Of a stretch of 64,000 nucleotides of DNA, positions 55,780 through 64,000 are shown piece after piece (positions within the stretch are counted from its first letter, which is position 1; each line of letters begins with the position of its first letter). Source of the DNA: an uncultured Marinifilum sp. (GTDB taxonomy: Bacteria; Bacteroidota; Bacteroidia; Bacteroidales; Marinifilaceae); the NCBI RefSeq assembly GCF_963677195.1, contig NZ_OY781918.1, forward strand, positions 3,026,923-3,090,922, written 5' to 3'. The notes under the pieces were generated by a model, which saw only the letters and a program-made list of their open reading frames with translations, did no database searches and was not told the DNA's origin. The translations under genes were made by a program, and so were the position numbers.

Positions 55780-57288
55780 ATGAGAAGAATAACTTTATTA
55801 TTATGTATTGTAAGCTTTTTATTATCAGCTTGTTCTGAAAGTAAAAAGGAAGTAGGTAAGTATGAAGCTAACTGGCAGTCGCTTAGCAATTACAAAATTC
55901 CTGAATGGTTTCAGGATGCCAAGTTCGGAATATTTATTCATTGGGGACCTTATTCGGTTCCAGCCTACGATAGCGAGTGGTATCCACGCCACATGTATCA
56001 GGATTCTATGCTTTGGCATCAGGTAGATCCAGAAAAATCGAAAAAAGGAACACATCCTGTATTTACACATCATGTAAAAACATACGGTCATCCTTCTATT
56101 TTTGGATACAAAGATTTTATTCCAATGTTTAAGGCCGAAAAATTTGATGCCAGAAAATGGGTGAACCTATTTAAAGCTTCAGGAGCAAAATATGTGGTTC
56201 CCGTAGCCGAGCATCACGATGGTTTTGCCATGTATGATTCTAAAGTTACCCGCTGGAACTCCGTAAAAATGGGTCCAAAACGTGATGTGCTCAAGGAATT
56301 AAAACTAGCTACAAAAGCTGCTGGTTTAAAGTTTGGTGCTTCTTCGCATTTTGCTTTTAATTGGGATTATTACAATCATGAGGAACGCTTTGATACTGGA
56401 AATCCGGAATTTGAAGATTTATATGGTCCGGCACATGATAGATATGCGCCTGTTAGCAAGGAGTTTATCGACTTGTGGTGGAAAAGAACGACTGATATCA
56501 TAGATAACTATCAGCCGGATATTTTGTGGTTCGATTTTTATTGGGATCGTGCTGAATATGCTCCTTATCATCCTAAGCTAGCTGCTTATTATTACAATAT
56601 GGGATTAGATAATAATAAAGAGGTGGTGCTTCAGAGTAAAAATATGTATTACGAGTCTTTCCCCGAAGGAACAAATGTATTGGATATTGAAAGAGGTAAG
56701 CTTTCCGATATCAGAAAAGATGCCTGGCAAACCGATACTTCTATAGGAAAAAATTCATGGTGTTATGTAAGTAATTGGGAAAGTAAATCGGTAAACGACT
56801 TGATAGACGATTTGGTTGATATTGTGAGTAAAAATGGAACAATGCTTTTAAATGTAGGGCCAAAAGCTGATGGTACAATTCCTCAGGATCAAAAAGATGT
56901 GCTTTTAGAAATGGGAGACTGGTTAGCGGCTAATGGAGAAGCAATTTATGCTACGCGTCCATGGAAAATTTTTGGAGAAGGACCAACAAAAGCCAGCGAA
57001 GGGCATCATTCCGAAGCAAACAATGCTTCTTTAACATCAGAAGATATTAGGTTTACTTCTAAAAATAATACTTTATACGCTATTGCACTCGATAAATCAG
57101 CTACCGGAAATTACCTGATTAAATCTTTGGCCAAAGGAAGTGCATACGAAAGCAGAGATATAAAATCGCTTGATTTTTTAAGTGGTAGCAATAAGTTGGA
57201 ATGGAAACAAACTGAAGAGGGACTTAAGATTAAACTTCTTAAAGATTGTAAGGAAAATACTGCCCTTGTGTTTAAAATACAGTTTTAA
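55780..57288 (+). CDS. GH29 alpha-L-fucosidase-family lipoprotein
   Basis: 502 aa. Lipoprotein signal (Cys18), GH29 catalytic barrel (about 35-375) and a C-terminal beta domain. Family motifs: KFGIFIHWGPYSVPAYDSEWYPRHM, AEHHDGFAMYDS, nucleophile D252 in ILWFDFYWD, and TMLLNVGPKADGTIP. GH29 enzymes remove alpha-L-fucose by a retaining mechanism. L-galactose differs from L-fucose only by a 6-hydroxyl, so alpha-L-galactosidase action on agar or porphyran units is a real possibility beside the galactanases, but this is inference. Predicted location: periplasm or outer-membrane lipoprotein. Same strand as susCD, after a stem-loop. Confidence 0.88.
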   Translation: MRRITLLLCIVSFLLSACSESKKEVGKYEANWQSLSNYKIPEWFQDAKFGIFIHWGPYSVPAYDSEWYPRHMYQDSMLWHQVDPEKSKKGTHPVFTHHVKTYGHPSIFGYKDFIPMFKAEKFDARKWVNLFKASGAKYVVPVAEHHDGFAMYDSKVTRWNSVKMGPKRDVLKELKLATKAAGLKFGASSHFAFNWDYYNHEERFDTGNPEFEDLYGPAHDRYAPVSKEFIDLWWKRTTDIIDNYQPDILWFDFYWDRAEYAPYHPKLAAYYYNMGLDNNKEVVLQSKNMYYESFPEGTNVLDIERGKLSDIRKDAWQTDTSIGKNSWCYVSNWESKSVNDLIDDLVDIVSKNGTMLLNVGPKADGTIPQDQKDVLLEMGDWLAANGEAIYATRPWKIFGEGPTKASEGHHSEANNASLTSEDIRFTSKNNTLYAIALDKSATGNYLIKSLAKGSAYESRDIKSLDFLSGSNKLEWKQTEEGLKIKLLKDCKENTALVFKIQF

Positions 57289-57301
57289 ATAAGGTGCAGA
57301 T

Positions 57302-58288
57302 ATGAAAGCATATTTATACTTAATAGTTGCTGTTTCCTTTCTTATGCTTAAGTGTAAAGCTACAAAAGAAAATAAATTACTTGTTCCCAAACAGGAAAAT
57401 CAGTTTGTTTGGGTATATAAACCAGCAGGCGATTATTTTTGTGGACCCCACACCGAGTATTTAAAAGAAGGAGCCTGGTATGATAATTGGGTTGCAAACG
57501 ATCATACTTTTGTAAAGGCAAAAGATGGGAGATGGCATATTTTTGGAATTACTCATCCTCTTGTTATAAGTAAACCATTAAGTAAAGGTATTCACGATGG
57601 TGAATATGCATCTTTTCATGCCGTATCTGCCAGAAAAAAATTCAGCGAAACTGTAAATGAACATCATTATATCGATTTACCTAAAGTTCTTAGTCCTCAA
57701 AAACGGAAGGGAGAAATTCTTGCCAATCATGCCCCTTTTATTTTTAAAAAGGATAGTCTTTATCAAATGATTTATGGGCACAGTCCTATTCGTTTGGCTG
57801 TATCCTCTAATTTAAATAAATGGGCAACAAAAGGAAATTTATTTCTGAAAAATGATGGCGATGCCCGGGATCCCAATGTACTGTATCACAAGGGTACTTA
57901 CTATATGGTATATTGCTCTACTAAATGTGTGAATATGAGAAAATCGAAAGACTTTATTCATTGGAGCAAGCCTGTTTGTATTTTCAATACCAGAGCTTTC
58001 GATCCGGAGTCTCCATCATTAATATTTCACAATAATACTTTCTATCTTTTTGTTTGTTCTTGGGATGGACTTTGGGATCAGAAAGAAATTAGCGGCGCTT
58101 ATCAGCATAAAACCTATGTTTTGCAATCGGATGATATACTTAATTTTGGAACTGATCATGAAAAGCAAGTTACAGAATTAAATGCGCATGCACCCGAAAT
58201 TTTTCAGGATGAAGAAGGGCAATGGTATATTTCAAGTGCCGAATGGCCAAAAAGAGGAATTAGTGTAGATAAAATATTTTGGAAATAA
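57302..58288 (+). CDS. GH43-like five-bladed propeller glycosidase, lipoprotein
   Basis: 328 aa. Lipoprotein signal with Cys18 (LMLKC). The propeller carries three acidic residues in the GH43/GH32 pattern: D67 (VANDHTFVK), D190 (DARDPNVLYH) and E236 (DPESPSL), plus HAPEI near the end. It is shorter than typical GH43 enzymes and has no accessory domain. Substrate unknown; exo-removal of a terminal sugar is likely. It begins 14 bases after the GH29 gene and closes the locus before a terminator. Assignment to GH43 rather than a neighbouring propeller family is tentative. Confidence 0.72.
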   Translation: MKAYLYLIVAVSFLMLKCKATKENKLLVPKQENQFVWVYKPAGDYFCGPHTEYLKEGAWYDNWVANDHTFVKAKDGRWHIFGITHPLVISKPLSKGIHDGEYASFHAVSARKKFSETVNEHHYIDLPKVLSPQKRKGEILANHAPFIFKKDSLYQMIYGHSPIRLAVSSNLNKWATKGNLFLKNDGDARDPNVLYHKGTYYMVYCSTKCVNMRKSKDFIHWSKPVCIFNTRAFDPESPSLIFHNNTFYLFVCSWDGLWDQKEISGAYQHKTYVLQSDDILNFGTDHEKQVTELNAHAPEIFQDEEGQWYISSAEWPKRGISVDKIFWK

Positions 58289-58311
58289 TTGATTAGTTAG
58301 TTTTTATGATT

Positions 58312-58350
58312 AGGGGTGTTTCGCTAAAATTGAAATATCCCTTTTTTTTT
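58312..58350 (+). terminator. Terminator of the GH29-GH43 unit
   Basis: GGGGTGTTTC / GAAATATCCC (two G-U pairs) with a 9-base loop and eight T after it. Confidence 0.75.
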
Positions 58351-58351
58351 G

Positions 58352-58588
58352 CATTTAAGAATCTCGCCAGGAACCATACTAACACCAATGGCAGCCAAAA
58401 GGGTAGAGGAAGAAGGCGATGAATTTCTAAAGGCTTCGGAAAGGCAAGCATCTATGCTGCGTTGTGGTAAACCTCACGATGTTGCAATGACCGCTGTTTT
58501 TCTTGCTTCCGATGAATCAAAATTTATAACTGGTGATGATGTAAAAGTAGATGGTGGTTTGTGTACCTTAGCTCGTTATTTTGTTTAA
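58352..58588 (+). pseudogene. C-terminal remnant of a short-chain dehydrogenase
   Basis: About 78 codons remain, beginning RISPGTILTPM and ending FITGDDVKVDGGLCTLARYFV. This is the last third of a classical SDR (the PG motif after the active site, then the VDGG end). Everything upstream, including the TGxxxGIG cofactor site and YxxxK pair, is missing, and the remnant starts right after the terminator T-run. It looks like a deletion scar at the edge of the carbohydrate locus. A sugar dehydrogenase role for the lost enzyme is only a guess. Confidence 0.75.
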
Positions 58589-58716
58589 TTATTGGAATAT
58601 TAAAAAGTGATTTTAATCTAATTTTAAATTGATTTTTAGTTTTTTTGTGTTGAGTAAATTCTATTTTTTTATTTAAAAGGATATCTTATTTTTAAGAAAG
58701 AATATTACAAAAAGCT

Positions 58717-59562
58717 ATGAGTACAATCAAATCATTTTTAAATTTTGAGTTAATAAAGATCAATAACTATTCATTAAGCGTTATTGAACTAATAAGTGTA
58801 ATGCTTATTCTACTTGCTACTATTTTACTTTTATGGTTAGTTAAAAAAGCACTTTTTCGTAAACAGAGTTTTAAAAATCTTGATACAGGAAGTGCCTACG
58901 CTTTATTTCAGATCATTAAATATTTAATATGGATTGTTGCTATTGGTTTAATGCTGGAAACTGTAGGTGTTAAATTAACTCTGCTTTTAGCTGGTTCTGC
59001 AGCACTTTTAGTAGGAATTGGACTTGGTTTACAGCAAACATTTAACGATATAATATCTGGAGTTATCCTTTTAACCGAACGATCGGTAAAAGTAGGAGAC
59101 ATCTTAGAAATAGATAGCGATATAGTTAAAATTCAGGCAATAGGTCTTCGCACATCTACAGGTTTAAATCGGGATGAAATAAGCATAATAATTCCGAATT
59201 CTTTAATTACAACTAATAAGGTAATAAATTGGAGTCATCAAACTAAAAAAACACGTTTTAGAATTGATATAGGCGTTGCCTATGGTAGCGATGTAGATTT
59301 AGTAGTAAGAATTTTGGAGGAAAGTGTTAAGTCACATCCAGAAATTAACACCGACATTATTGAAGCTAGATTTTTGAGTTTTAATAATTCATCTTTAGAT
59401 TTTCAGGTTTTATTTTTTAGTGAAAATGTTTTTAGAATTGAGCGAATAAAAAGCGATATTAGAAAAATTATAAATAGAAAATTTATCGAAAATAATATTG
59501 TAATTCCATTTCCTCAAATGGATTTGCACATTAAATCTAACGACACAAACTTATCTTCTTAA
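58717..59562 (+). CDS. MscS-type mechanosensitive ion channel
   Basis: 281 aa. Three membrane helices (about 22-42, 62-82 and 88-112), the last being the Gly/Ala-rich pore helix (AGSAALLVGIGLGLQQTFNDIISGVILLTE), then the MscS beta domain (VKVGDILEID, IIIPNSLITTNKVINWS) and the alpha/beta C-terminal domain. MscS channels open under membrane tension and release solutes during hypo-osmotic shock. Minimal-length member. It stands alone and is not obviously tied to its neighbours. Confidence 0.9.
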   Translation: MSTIKSFLNFELIKINNYSLSVIELISVMLILLATILLLWLVKKALFRKQSFKNLDTGSAYALFQIIKYLIWIVAIGLMLETVGVKLTLLLAGSAALLVGIGLGLQQTFNDIISGVILLTERSVKVGDILEIDSDIVKIQAIGLRTSTGLNRDEISIIIPNSLITTNKVINWSHQTKKTRFRIDIGVAYGSDVDLVVRILEESVKSHPEINTDIIEARFLSFNNSSLDFQVLFFSENVFRIERIKSDIRKIINRKFIENNIVIPFPQMDLHIKSNDTNLSS

Positions 59563-59722
59563 TATTAGTTATATTAATAAATAATAGACCTAAAGCGGCA
59601 GAATACCTCGAAAAATTTATATTTCTACATAATACAAACACTTTGCTTAAAAATTATCTTACAAATCATAATTTAATTATAAATAAAATGATTATTAAAA
59701 AAAGTAAATTTTTCTTAAATAA

Positions 59723-59754
59723 TTTGCATTGATTGAATTTCAAATCTACATTTG
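59723..59754 (+). promoter_or_regulatory. Promoter of the tetR gene
   Basis: TTTG at 59723-59726 and TACATTTG at 59747-59754 (TAnnTTTG), 20 bases apart: a close match to the Bacteroidota consensus. It is directly followed by the operator-like repeat at 59761-59788. Confidence 0.65.
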
Positions 59755-59760
59755 CACAAT

Positions 59761-59788
59761 GTAAACTAATTTAATATATGTAGTTTAG
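59761..59788. promoter_or_regulatory. Operator-like inverted repeat before tetR
   Basis: GTAAACT (59761-59767), 14 bases, AGTTTAG (59782-59788). It sits at the expected transcription start, so a bound repressor would block the promoter. The same half-sites with the same spacing occur before the efflux operon at 60439-60466. Confidence 0.7.
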
Positions 59789-59793
59789 TTGGT

Positions 59794-60360
59794 GTGAAAT
59801 TTGGAAATAAAAATATAGAAAGAATAGTTATTGAAAGTACTCAGGATATTTTGCAAGAAAAAGGAGTTAAGGGATGGAATATGGACGACCTTGCTAAGGA
59901 ATGTGGAATGTCGAAGAGAACCCTGTATAAAATTATAGGTAATAAAGAAGATTTGGTATATAGATGTTACGAAGAGACTTTTAATGTAAATCTTAAGTCT
60001 ATAAAAAAGTTTATAGAGCAGGATTCCGATTATTGTACATTACTCAATAATTTATCAAAGCAGATTGTTGATGGAGTTAATGAGTTTGTTATTGTTGGTT
60101 CAAAAAGTATTAAAACAGAATATCCTCGTATCTCGAAAATGATAGATGAGAAAATTAAAGATCAACAAAAGCTGTTGATTGGATTTTTTGAAAATGGCAA
60201 AGAGAAAAACTTGTTGAAAAATAATTTAGATGCTGATTTGATAAATAATATGATAGATGCATTAATGAGTTTTAATGTGATGAATAGTAAAGATCAATTT
60301 GAGTTTAGAACTAATACAAAGAAACAACTAGATTTTTTGTTTGATGCTATAAAAAAATAG
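59794..60360 (+). CDS. TetR/AcrR-family transcriptional regulator
   Basis: 188 aa, read from a GTG at 59794; I see no in-frame ATG that preserves the N-terminus. The HTH is in residues 25-50 (WNMDDLAKECGMSKRTLYKIIGNKEDLV), followed by an all-helical ligand domain. TetR proteins usually repress their own gene and a neighbouring efflux system until a ligand binds. Matching operator-like repeats before this gene and before the downstream efflux genes support that here. Confidence 0.88.
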   Translation: MKFGNKNIERIVIESTQDILQEKGVKGWNMDDLAKECGMSKRTLYKIIGNKEDLVYRCYEETFNVNLKSIKKFIEQDSDYCTLLNNLSKQIVDGVNEFVIVGSKSIKTEYPRISKMIDEKIKDQQKLLIGFFENGKEKNLLKNNLDADLINNMIDALMSFNVMNSKDQFEFRTNTKKQLDFLFDAIKK

Positions 60361-60438
60361 AAATAATTAATTGTTGATTAAATAAGGATACTTTGGCCAA
60401 TAGTTTAGCTAAAGGGATCCATATTTTTTTGCACATAG

Positions 60439-60466
60439 GTAAACTAAAAAAACCAAAACAGTTTAC
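60439..60466. promoter_or_regulatory. Operator-like inverted repeat before the efflux operon
   Basis: GTAAACT (60439-60445), 14 bases, AGTTTAC (60460-60466): a perfect inverted repeat and the twin of the tetR site, 44 bases before the adaptor gene start. I could not identify the promoter boxes here with confidence. Confidence 0.7.
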
Positions 60467-60509
60467 TCGATTTGTGGAAATGATTTGAAAACTTAATAAT
60501 GTTTAGGGA

Positions 60510-61589
60510 ATGAAGTATTTAAAGGGAATCAGCTATTTGCTGATAGGAATGTTATTTTTTGTTGCTTGTAAAGAAAAAACAAAAGAGAAAGTATATGTGA
60601 GATCGGTAAAAGTGTTTAAAGCAAGTGCTCATGCAAATCAGAACAATGCAACTATTGTTCCTGCAAGTATTAATGAGAAGCGAGAGACCAAGCTAGCATT
60701 TAGAGTAAATGGTCCATTGGTAAAATTGAACGATATTATTGGTGATTATGTGCAAAAGGGACAGGTGATTGCTAAAATTGATCCTCGTGATTACAAGATT
60801 GCAGTTGAATCGACACAGGCAGCCTATAAATTAGCTAGTGCTGAATACAAGCGTTATAAAACTTTGCTTGAAAAAGAAAGTGTGTCAGCAAGTACTTATG
60901 ATCAAATGGAATCGAACTACACGGCAGCAAAAACAGCTTACGAATCGGCGAAAAATGCTTTGGAAGATACCGATTTAAAAGCTCCATTCTCTGGATACAT
61001 CAGTGATGTATACGCAAATAATTTTGAAGAAGTGAATCCTGGGCAAGCAATTGTTTCTTTTATCGATTTATCGAAATTTGAAGTAAAGGCCTGGATTTCA
61101 TTGGAGGATTTGTCGAAAATTAATGATAAAACGCAATATGCTTGTTTAATCGATTTGGGAGACAAAGAAATAAGAGTTTCGGGAAAACTAAAAGAGATAG
61201 GGCATAAAACAAGTATGTCGAAGCAGTCATATCCGATATCCATTTTAATTGATGCACCTGAGAATGTAAACTTACGTGCCGGTATGACTACTCATCTTGA
61301 AATTATGGATAGTGAAGCGACTTCGCTTGTTAGTATGCAAATTCCTATTTCCTGTGTTTTTAGTAAAGAAAATAAAACTTGTGTATGGCTTTTTAACGAG
61401 AGTACAAATACTGTTTCCTCCAAAGAAGTGCAAAGAGGTGACATTGTAGGTGATGATATGATTCAGATACAAAAAGGATTAAGGGGAGGAGAAAATATTG
61501 TTAGCTCCGGAGTTAACTTTTTGTCAGAGGGAGCTAAAGTGAAAAAATATAAAGGTTTTTCAAAAACCAATATCGGTAACAAGTTATAA
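60510..61589 (+). CDS. RND efflux periplasmic adaptor (membrane fusion) lipoprotein
   Basis: 359 aa. Lipoprotein signal with Cys20 (FFVAC). Barrel-sandwich lipoyl halves (LVKLNDIIGDYVQKGQVIAKIDPRDY and DTDLKAPFSGYISDVYANNFEEVNPGQ) flank an alpha-hairpin (about 100-150, rich in Ala and Lys), then beta-barrel and membrane-proximal domains. It links the inner-membrane RND pump to an outer-membrane channel. No TolC-like gene is visible; it may follow beyond the window edge. It starts 31 bases before the pump gene. Confidence 0.92.
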   Translation: MKYLKGISYLLIGMLFFVACKEKTKEKVYVRSVKVFKASAHANQNNATIVPASINEKRETKLAFRVNGPLVKLNDIIGDYVQKGQVIAKIDPRDYKIAVESTQAAYKLASAEYKRYKTLLEKESVSASTYDQMESNYTAAKTAYESAKNALEDTDLKAPFSGYISDVYANNFEEVNPGQAIVSFIDLSKFEVKAWISLEDLSKINDKTQYACLIDLGDKEIRVSGKLKEIGHKTSMSKQSYPISILIDAPENVNLRAGMTTHLEIMDSEATSLVSMQIPISCVFSKENKTCVWLFNESTNTVSSKEVQRGDIVGDDMIQIQKGLRGGENIVSSGVNFLSEGAKVKKYKGFSKTNIGNKL

Positions 61590-61620
61590 TTCTACCTCAG
61601 TTTAAATTTAAATAAGATAA

Positions 61621-64000
61621 ATGATGAATTTAACAGAATATTCATTAAAGAATAAGATAGTTATTTACTTCTTATTGCTACTGGTGCTTGTGGGTGGAGT
61701 TTCCTCTTATTTTAGCATGGGTAAGCTTGAGGATGCCGTTTTTACAATTAAAACAGCATTAGTTGTTACGCAATATCCAGGTGCTTCGCCTCACGAAGTA
61801 GAACAGGAAGTAACCGAAGTTATTGAACGTGCTGCACAAAGTATGAACAATATCGATGAGATATTCTCAAATTCGTACGCTGGTCTTTCTATTGTTCAAA
61901 TCGATTTGGAAGATAAGTTGCGTTCAAAAGAGATGCCCCAGGTGTGGGATATTCTTCGTAAAAAATTGAGGGATAATGAAGGAAATCTACCATCAGGAGC
62001 AGGAACTCCCGAAGTAATTGATGATTACGGAGATGTTTACGGTATGTTTTATGCCATTACCGGAGATGGATTTTCTTACGAAGAGCTAAATGATTATGCC
62101 CAATATTTAAAACAAGAACTATTGCCGGTCGATAATGTGGGTAAAATTATCTTGTTTGGTAACCGTACAGAAGTGGTTGATGTTATTATCAAAGAATCAA
62201 AAAAATCGGAATTAGGTGTTAATCCCGGAATTATTGCCCAGGCATTTAATTCACAAGCCGAAATTGCTGCTGCCGGAAGTATTGAAATCAACGATCGTTA
62301 TATCAGGGTTTCCGGTAATAATGCATTTAAAAGTTTAGATGAAATTAAAAATACCATTGTTCAGGTTGGCGAAGAACAGTTTTATCTGAAAGATTTAGCG
62401 GAAATTAAAAAGTCTTTTCTTGAACCGGCTCAAGGCTTAATGAAAAGAAACAAACAGAAGGCTATTGGTCTTGGTATTTCTACCGCCATAGGAGGAAATG
62501 TACTTACATTAGCCGAAAATATTGATGCCAAATTGGAGGTTATAAAGCCAAATTTACCTTTAGGTATTGAAATAACTTCTGTTTACAACGAAGCCCAGGA
62601 AGTAGAGGAAGCAAATGATGGTTTTATATTGAATTTGATAACATCGGTAGGCATTGTGGTTGTTGTGCTTTTATTGTTTATGGGATGGCAATCGGGACTT
62701 TTAATAGGTAGTGGTTTGATATTCTCCATTTTGGGAACCTTGATTGTGATGAGTGCAATGGATATCAGTTTGCACCGTACCTCACTTGCAGCCATTATTA
62801 TTGCCATGGGTATGTTGGTCGATAATGCTATTGTGGTTACCGATGGAGCCCTGGTTTCCTTACAAAAAGGGATGAATCGACGAAAAGCCATTGTCGATAG
62901 TTCCAGTTCAACTTCGCTTCCATTGTTAGGTGCTACTCTTATTGCAATATTGGCTTTTTTACCCGTATTTTTGGCTCCTAATGCAGCCGGCGAAATCTGT
63001 CACGATTTGTTCCTTGTGTTGGCTATATCTTTGTCTTTAAGCTGGTTATTTGCTATGACACAGACCGCTATTACCAATGAAAAATTCCTGAAAGCACCTA
63101 AAGAAATCAAAGATCCTTATGCTAGCAAATTTTACCAGATGTTTAAAAGTGTTTTAATGAAAACATTAAAGCATAGATGGATTTCTTTAGTAGGTGTAAT
63201 TGGATTCTTACTTATTTCTTTGTTTGCATTTACAAACTTAAAACAGGCCTTCTTCGATCCGATGCAAAAACCATATTTCATAGTAGATTATTGGTTACCT
63301 GAGGGGAGTTCGGTAAAAAATGTTCAACAAGATATGGCGATAGCCGAGAAAGATATTCTTGACAATTATCCTGAAGTTGTAAATGTTACCACAACAATTA
63401 GTCAAACGCCTCCTCGCTTTATGTTGGCTGCACAAGCCGAGAATTATAACACAAGTTTTGGTTACCTGATTATTGAAACACATAGTCCTGATGAAACTGA
63501 TGAGATGATTCCAAAGCTTACAAAATATTTTAATGAAAATTATCCACAAGCTCGCGCGAGGGTAAAAAAATATATTGCAGGACCACCCATAGCTTATAAG
63601 GTTGAAGCTCGATTTATGGGACCTGATCCAGCTGTGCTGAGAGATTTATCGGAACAGGCTAAAACCATTATGCGCAATACTCCCGAATGTGGCGATATTT
63701 GCGATGATTGGAGAAATAAAGTGTTGACCTGGGCTCCACATTATTCTGATGTAAAAGGTTCGCGTGCCGGAATTTCGAGAAGCGATTTGGGAAATACCAT
63801 TCAGCAGCTTACCAGTACAGGATTAGGCATCGGCCTTTATCGGGAGAACGAAGAGAAATTGCCAGTAATGCTTAAAGTAGATCAGAAAGCTAAAAATAGC
63901 ATTGAAGTTATTGAAAATACAGGTGTTTGGTCGCAAACAAGAGCTTACTCAGTACCTTTAAAAGAGGTAGTAGATAGTATAACTGTATCGTGGGAAAATA
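61621..64000 (+). CDS. RND efflux pump, inner-membrane subunit (3' end outside window)
   Basis: At least 793 codons, open to the window edge; full members have about 1020-1050. First membrane helix near residues 13-31 (VIYFLLLLVLVGGV), periplasmic porter domains (about 35-330), then the helix bundle with the TM4 motif GMLVDNAIVVTDGA, whose acidic residue serves proton relay in HAE-type pumps. A second porter region starts near residue 550. The start has two successive ATGs (61621 and 61624). Substrate unknown; TetR control suggests a toxic compound or metabolite. An AcrB-like pump driven by proton motive force. Confidence 0.92.
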   Translation, partial: MMNLTEYSLKNKIVIYFLLLLVLVGGVSSYFSMGKLEDAVFTIKTALVVTQYPGASPHEVEQEVTEVIERAAQSMNNIDEIFSNSYAGLSIVQIDLEDKLRSKEMPQVWDILRKKLRDNEGNLPSGAGTPEVIDDYGDVYGMFYAITGDGFSYEELNDYAQYLKQELLPVDNVGKIILFGNRTEVVDVIIKESKKSELGVNPGIIAQAFNSQAEIAAAGSIEINDRYIRVSGNNAFKSLDEIKNTIVQVGEEQFYLKDLAEIKKSFLEPAQGLMKRNKQKAIGLGISTAIGGNVLTLAENIDAKLEVIKPNLPLGIEITSVYNEAQEVEEANDGFILNLITSVGIVVVVLLLFMGWQSGLLIGSGLIFSILGTLIVMSAMDISLHRTSLAAIIIAMGMLVDNAIVVTDGALVSLQKGMNRRKAIVDSSSSTSLPLLGATLIAILAFLPVFLAPNAAGEICHDLFLVLAISLSLSWLFAMTQTAITNEKFLKAPKEIKDPYASKFYQMFKSVLMKTLKHRWISLVGVIGFLLISLFAFTNLKQAFFDPMQKPYFIVDYWLPEGSSVKNVQQDMAIAEKDILDNYPEVVNVTTTISQTPPRFMLAAQAENYNTSFGYLIIETHSPDETDEMIPKLTKYFNENYPQARARVKKYIAGPPIAYKVEARFMGPDPAVLRDLSEQAKTIMRNTPECGDICDDWRNKVLTWAPHYSDVKGSRAGISRSDLGNTIQQLTSTGLGIGLYRENEEKLPVMLKVDQKAKNSIEVIENTGVWSQTRAYSVPLKEVVDSITVSWEN

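Overview
The window is AT-rich and gene-dense. It looks like a marine, facultatively anaerobic Bacteroidota; I would guess Marinilabiliales or a relative, but the order-level guess is inference. The grounds are a SusC/SusD pair, a one-protein hybrid two-component regulator (HTCS), a type IX secretion tag, promoters of the TAnnTTTG type, almost no Shine-Dalgarno sequences, and pyruvate formate-lyase fermentation genes beside red-algal galactan enzymes.

Layout. 1-1816: two ferredoxin-containing MinD-type ATPases (the first cut by the window edge) and a YbgC-like thioesterase, then a small DUF4405 membrane protein. 2450-5767: a SulP anion transporter and a ThrE-type exporter. 5811-21025: a TPR/LuxR-type regulator facing a run of seven glycoside hydrolases on the plus strand: GH2, GH86, GH117, a second unusual GH2, GH3, GH16 and a second GH117. 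Together these suit stepwise breakdown of agarose or porphyran: GH86 and GH16 cut the chain, the GH117s remove 3,6-anhydro-L-galactose ends, and GH2 removes beta-galactose. 21250-26087: a retropepsin/PDZ lipoprotein, a hexapeptide acyltransferase and a BvgS-like sensor kinase. 26217-31471: purT facing the pflB-pflA-focA operon, a formate-centred module. 31911-40344: housekeeping and accessory genes (SDR, radical SAM plus CGGC protein, family-4 uracil-DNA glycosylase, a CxxCH-containing sensor kinase with response regulator, an IS982-type insertion sequence, an rRNA/tRNA methyltransferase, FKBP, a TPR membrane protein). 40657-45239: an ABC ATPase and a permease fused to an M1 peptidase. 45381-46038: a DNA/RNA nuclease pseudogene. 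46486-58288: a second carbohydrate locus (HTCS, SusC, SusD, GH29, GH43-like), followed by an SDR remnant. 58717-64000: an MscS channel, then a TetR regulator and an RND efflux operon, with the pump running off the window.

How it fits together. The first carbohydrate cluster has the depolymerases but no SusC/SusD; the second has SusC/SusD and two exo-type enzymes but no endo-enzyme. They may be two parts of one galactan system, but their regulator types and upstream motifs differ. The most checkable observations are a matched pair of operator-like inverted repeats before tetR and before the efflux genes, repeated TTTGT/C-run motifs before susC and before the HTCS gene, a one-base deletion that breaks the GH3 signal peptide, two more in the nuclease gene, and a second GH2 whose catalytic Asn-Glu pair reads Glu-Glu. 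I found no rRNA, tRNA, CRISPR array or sulfatase gene.
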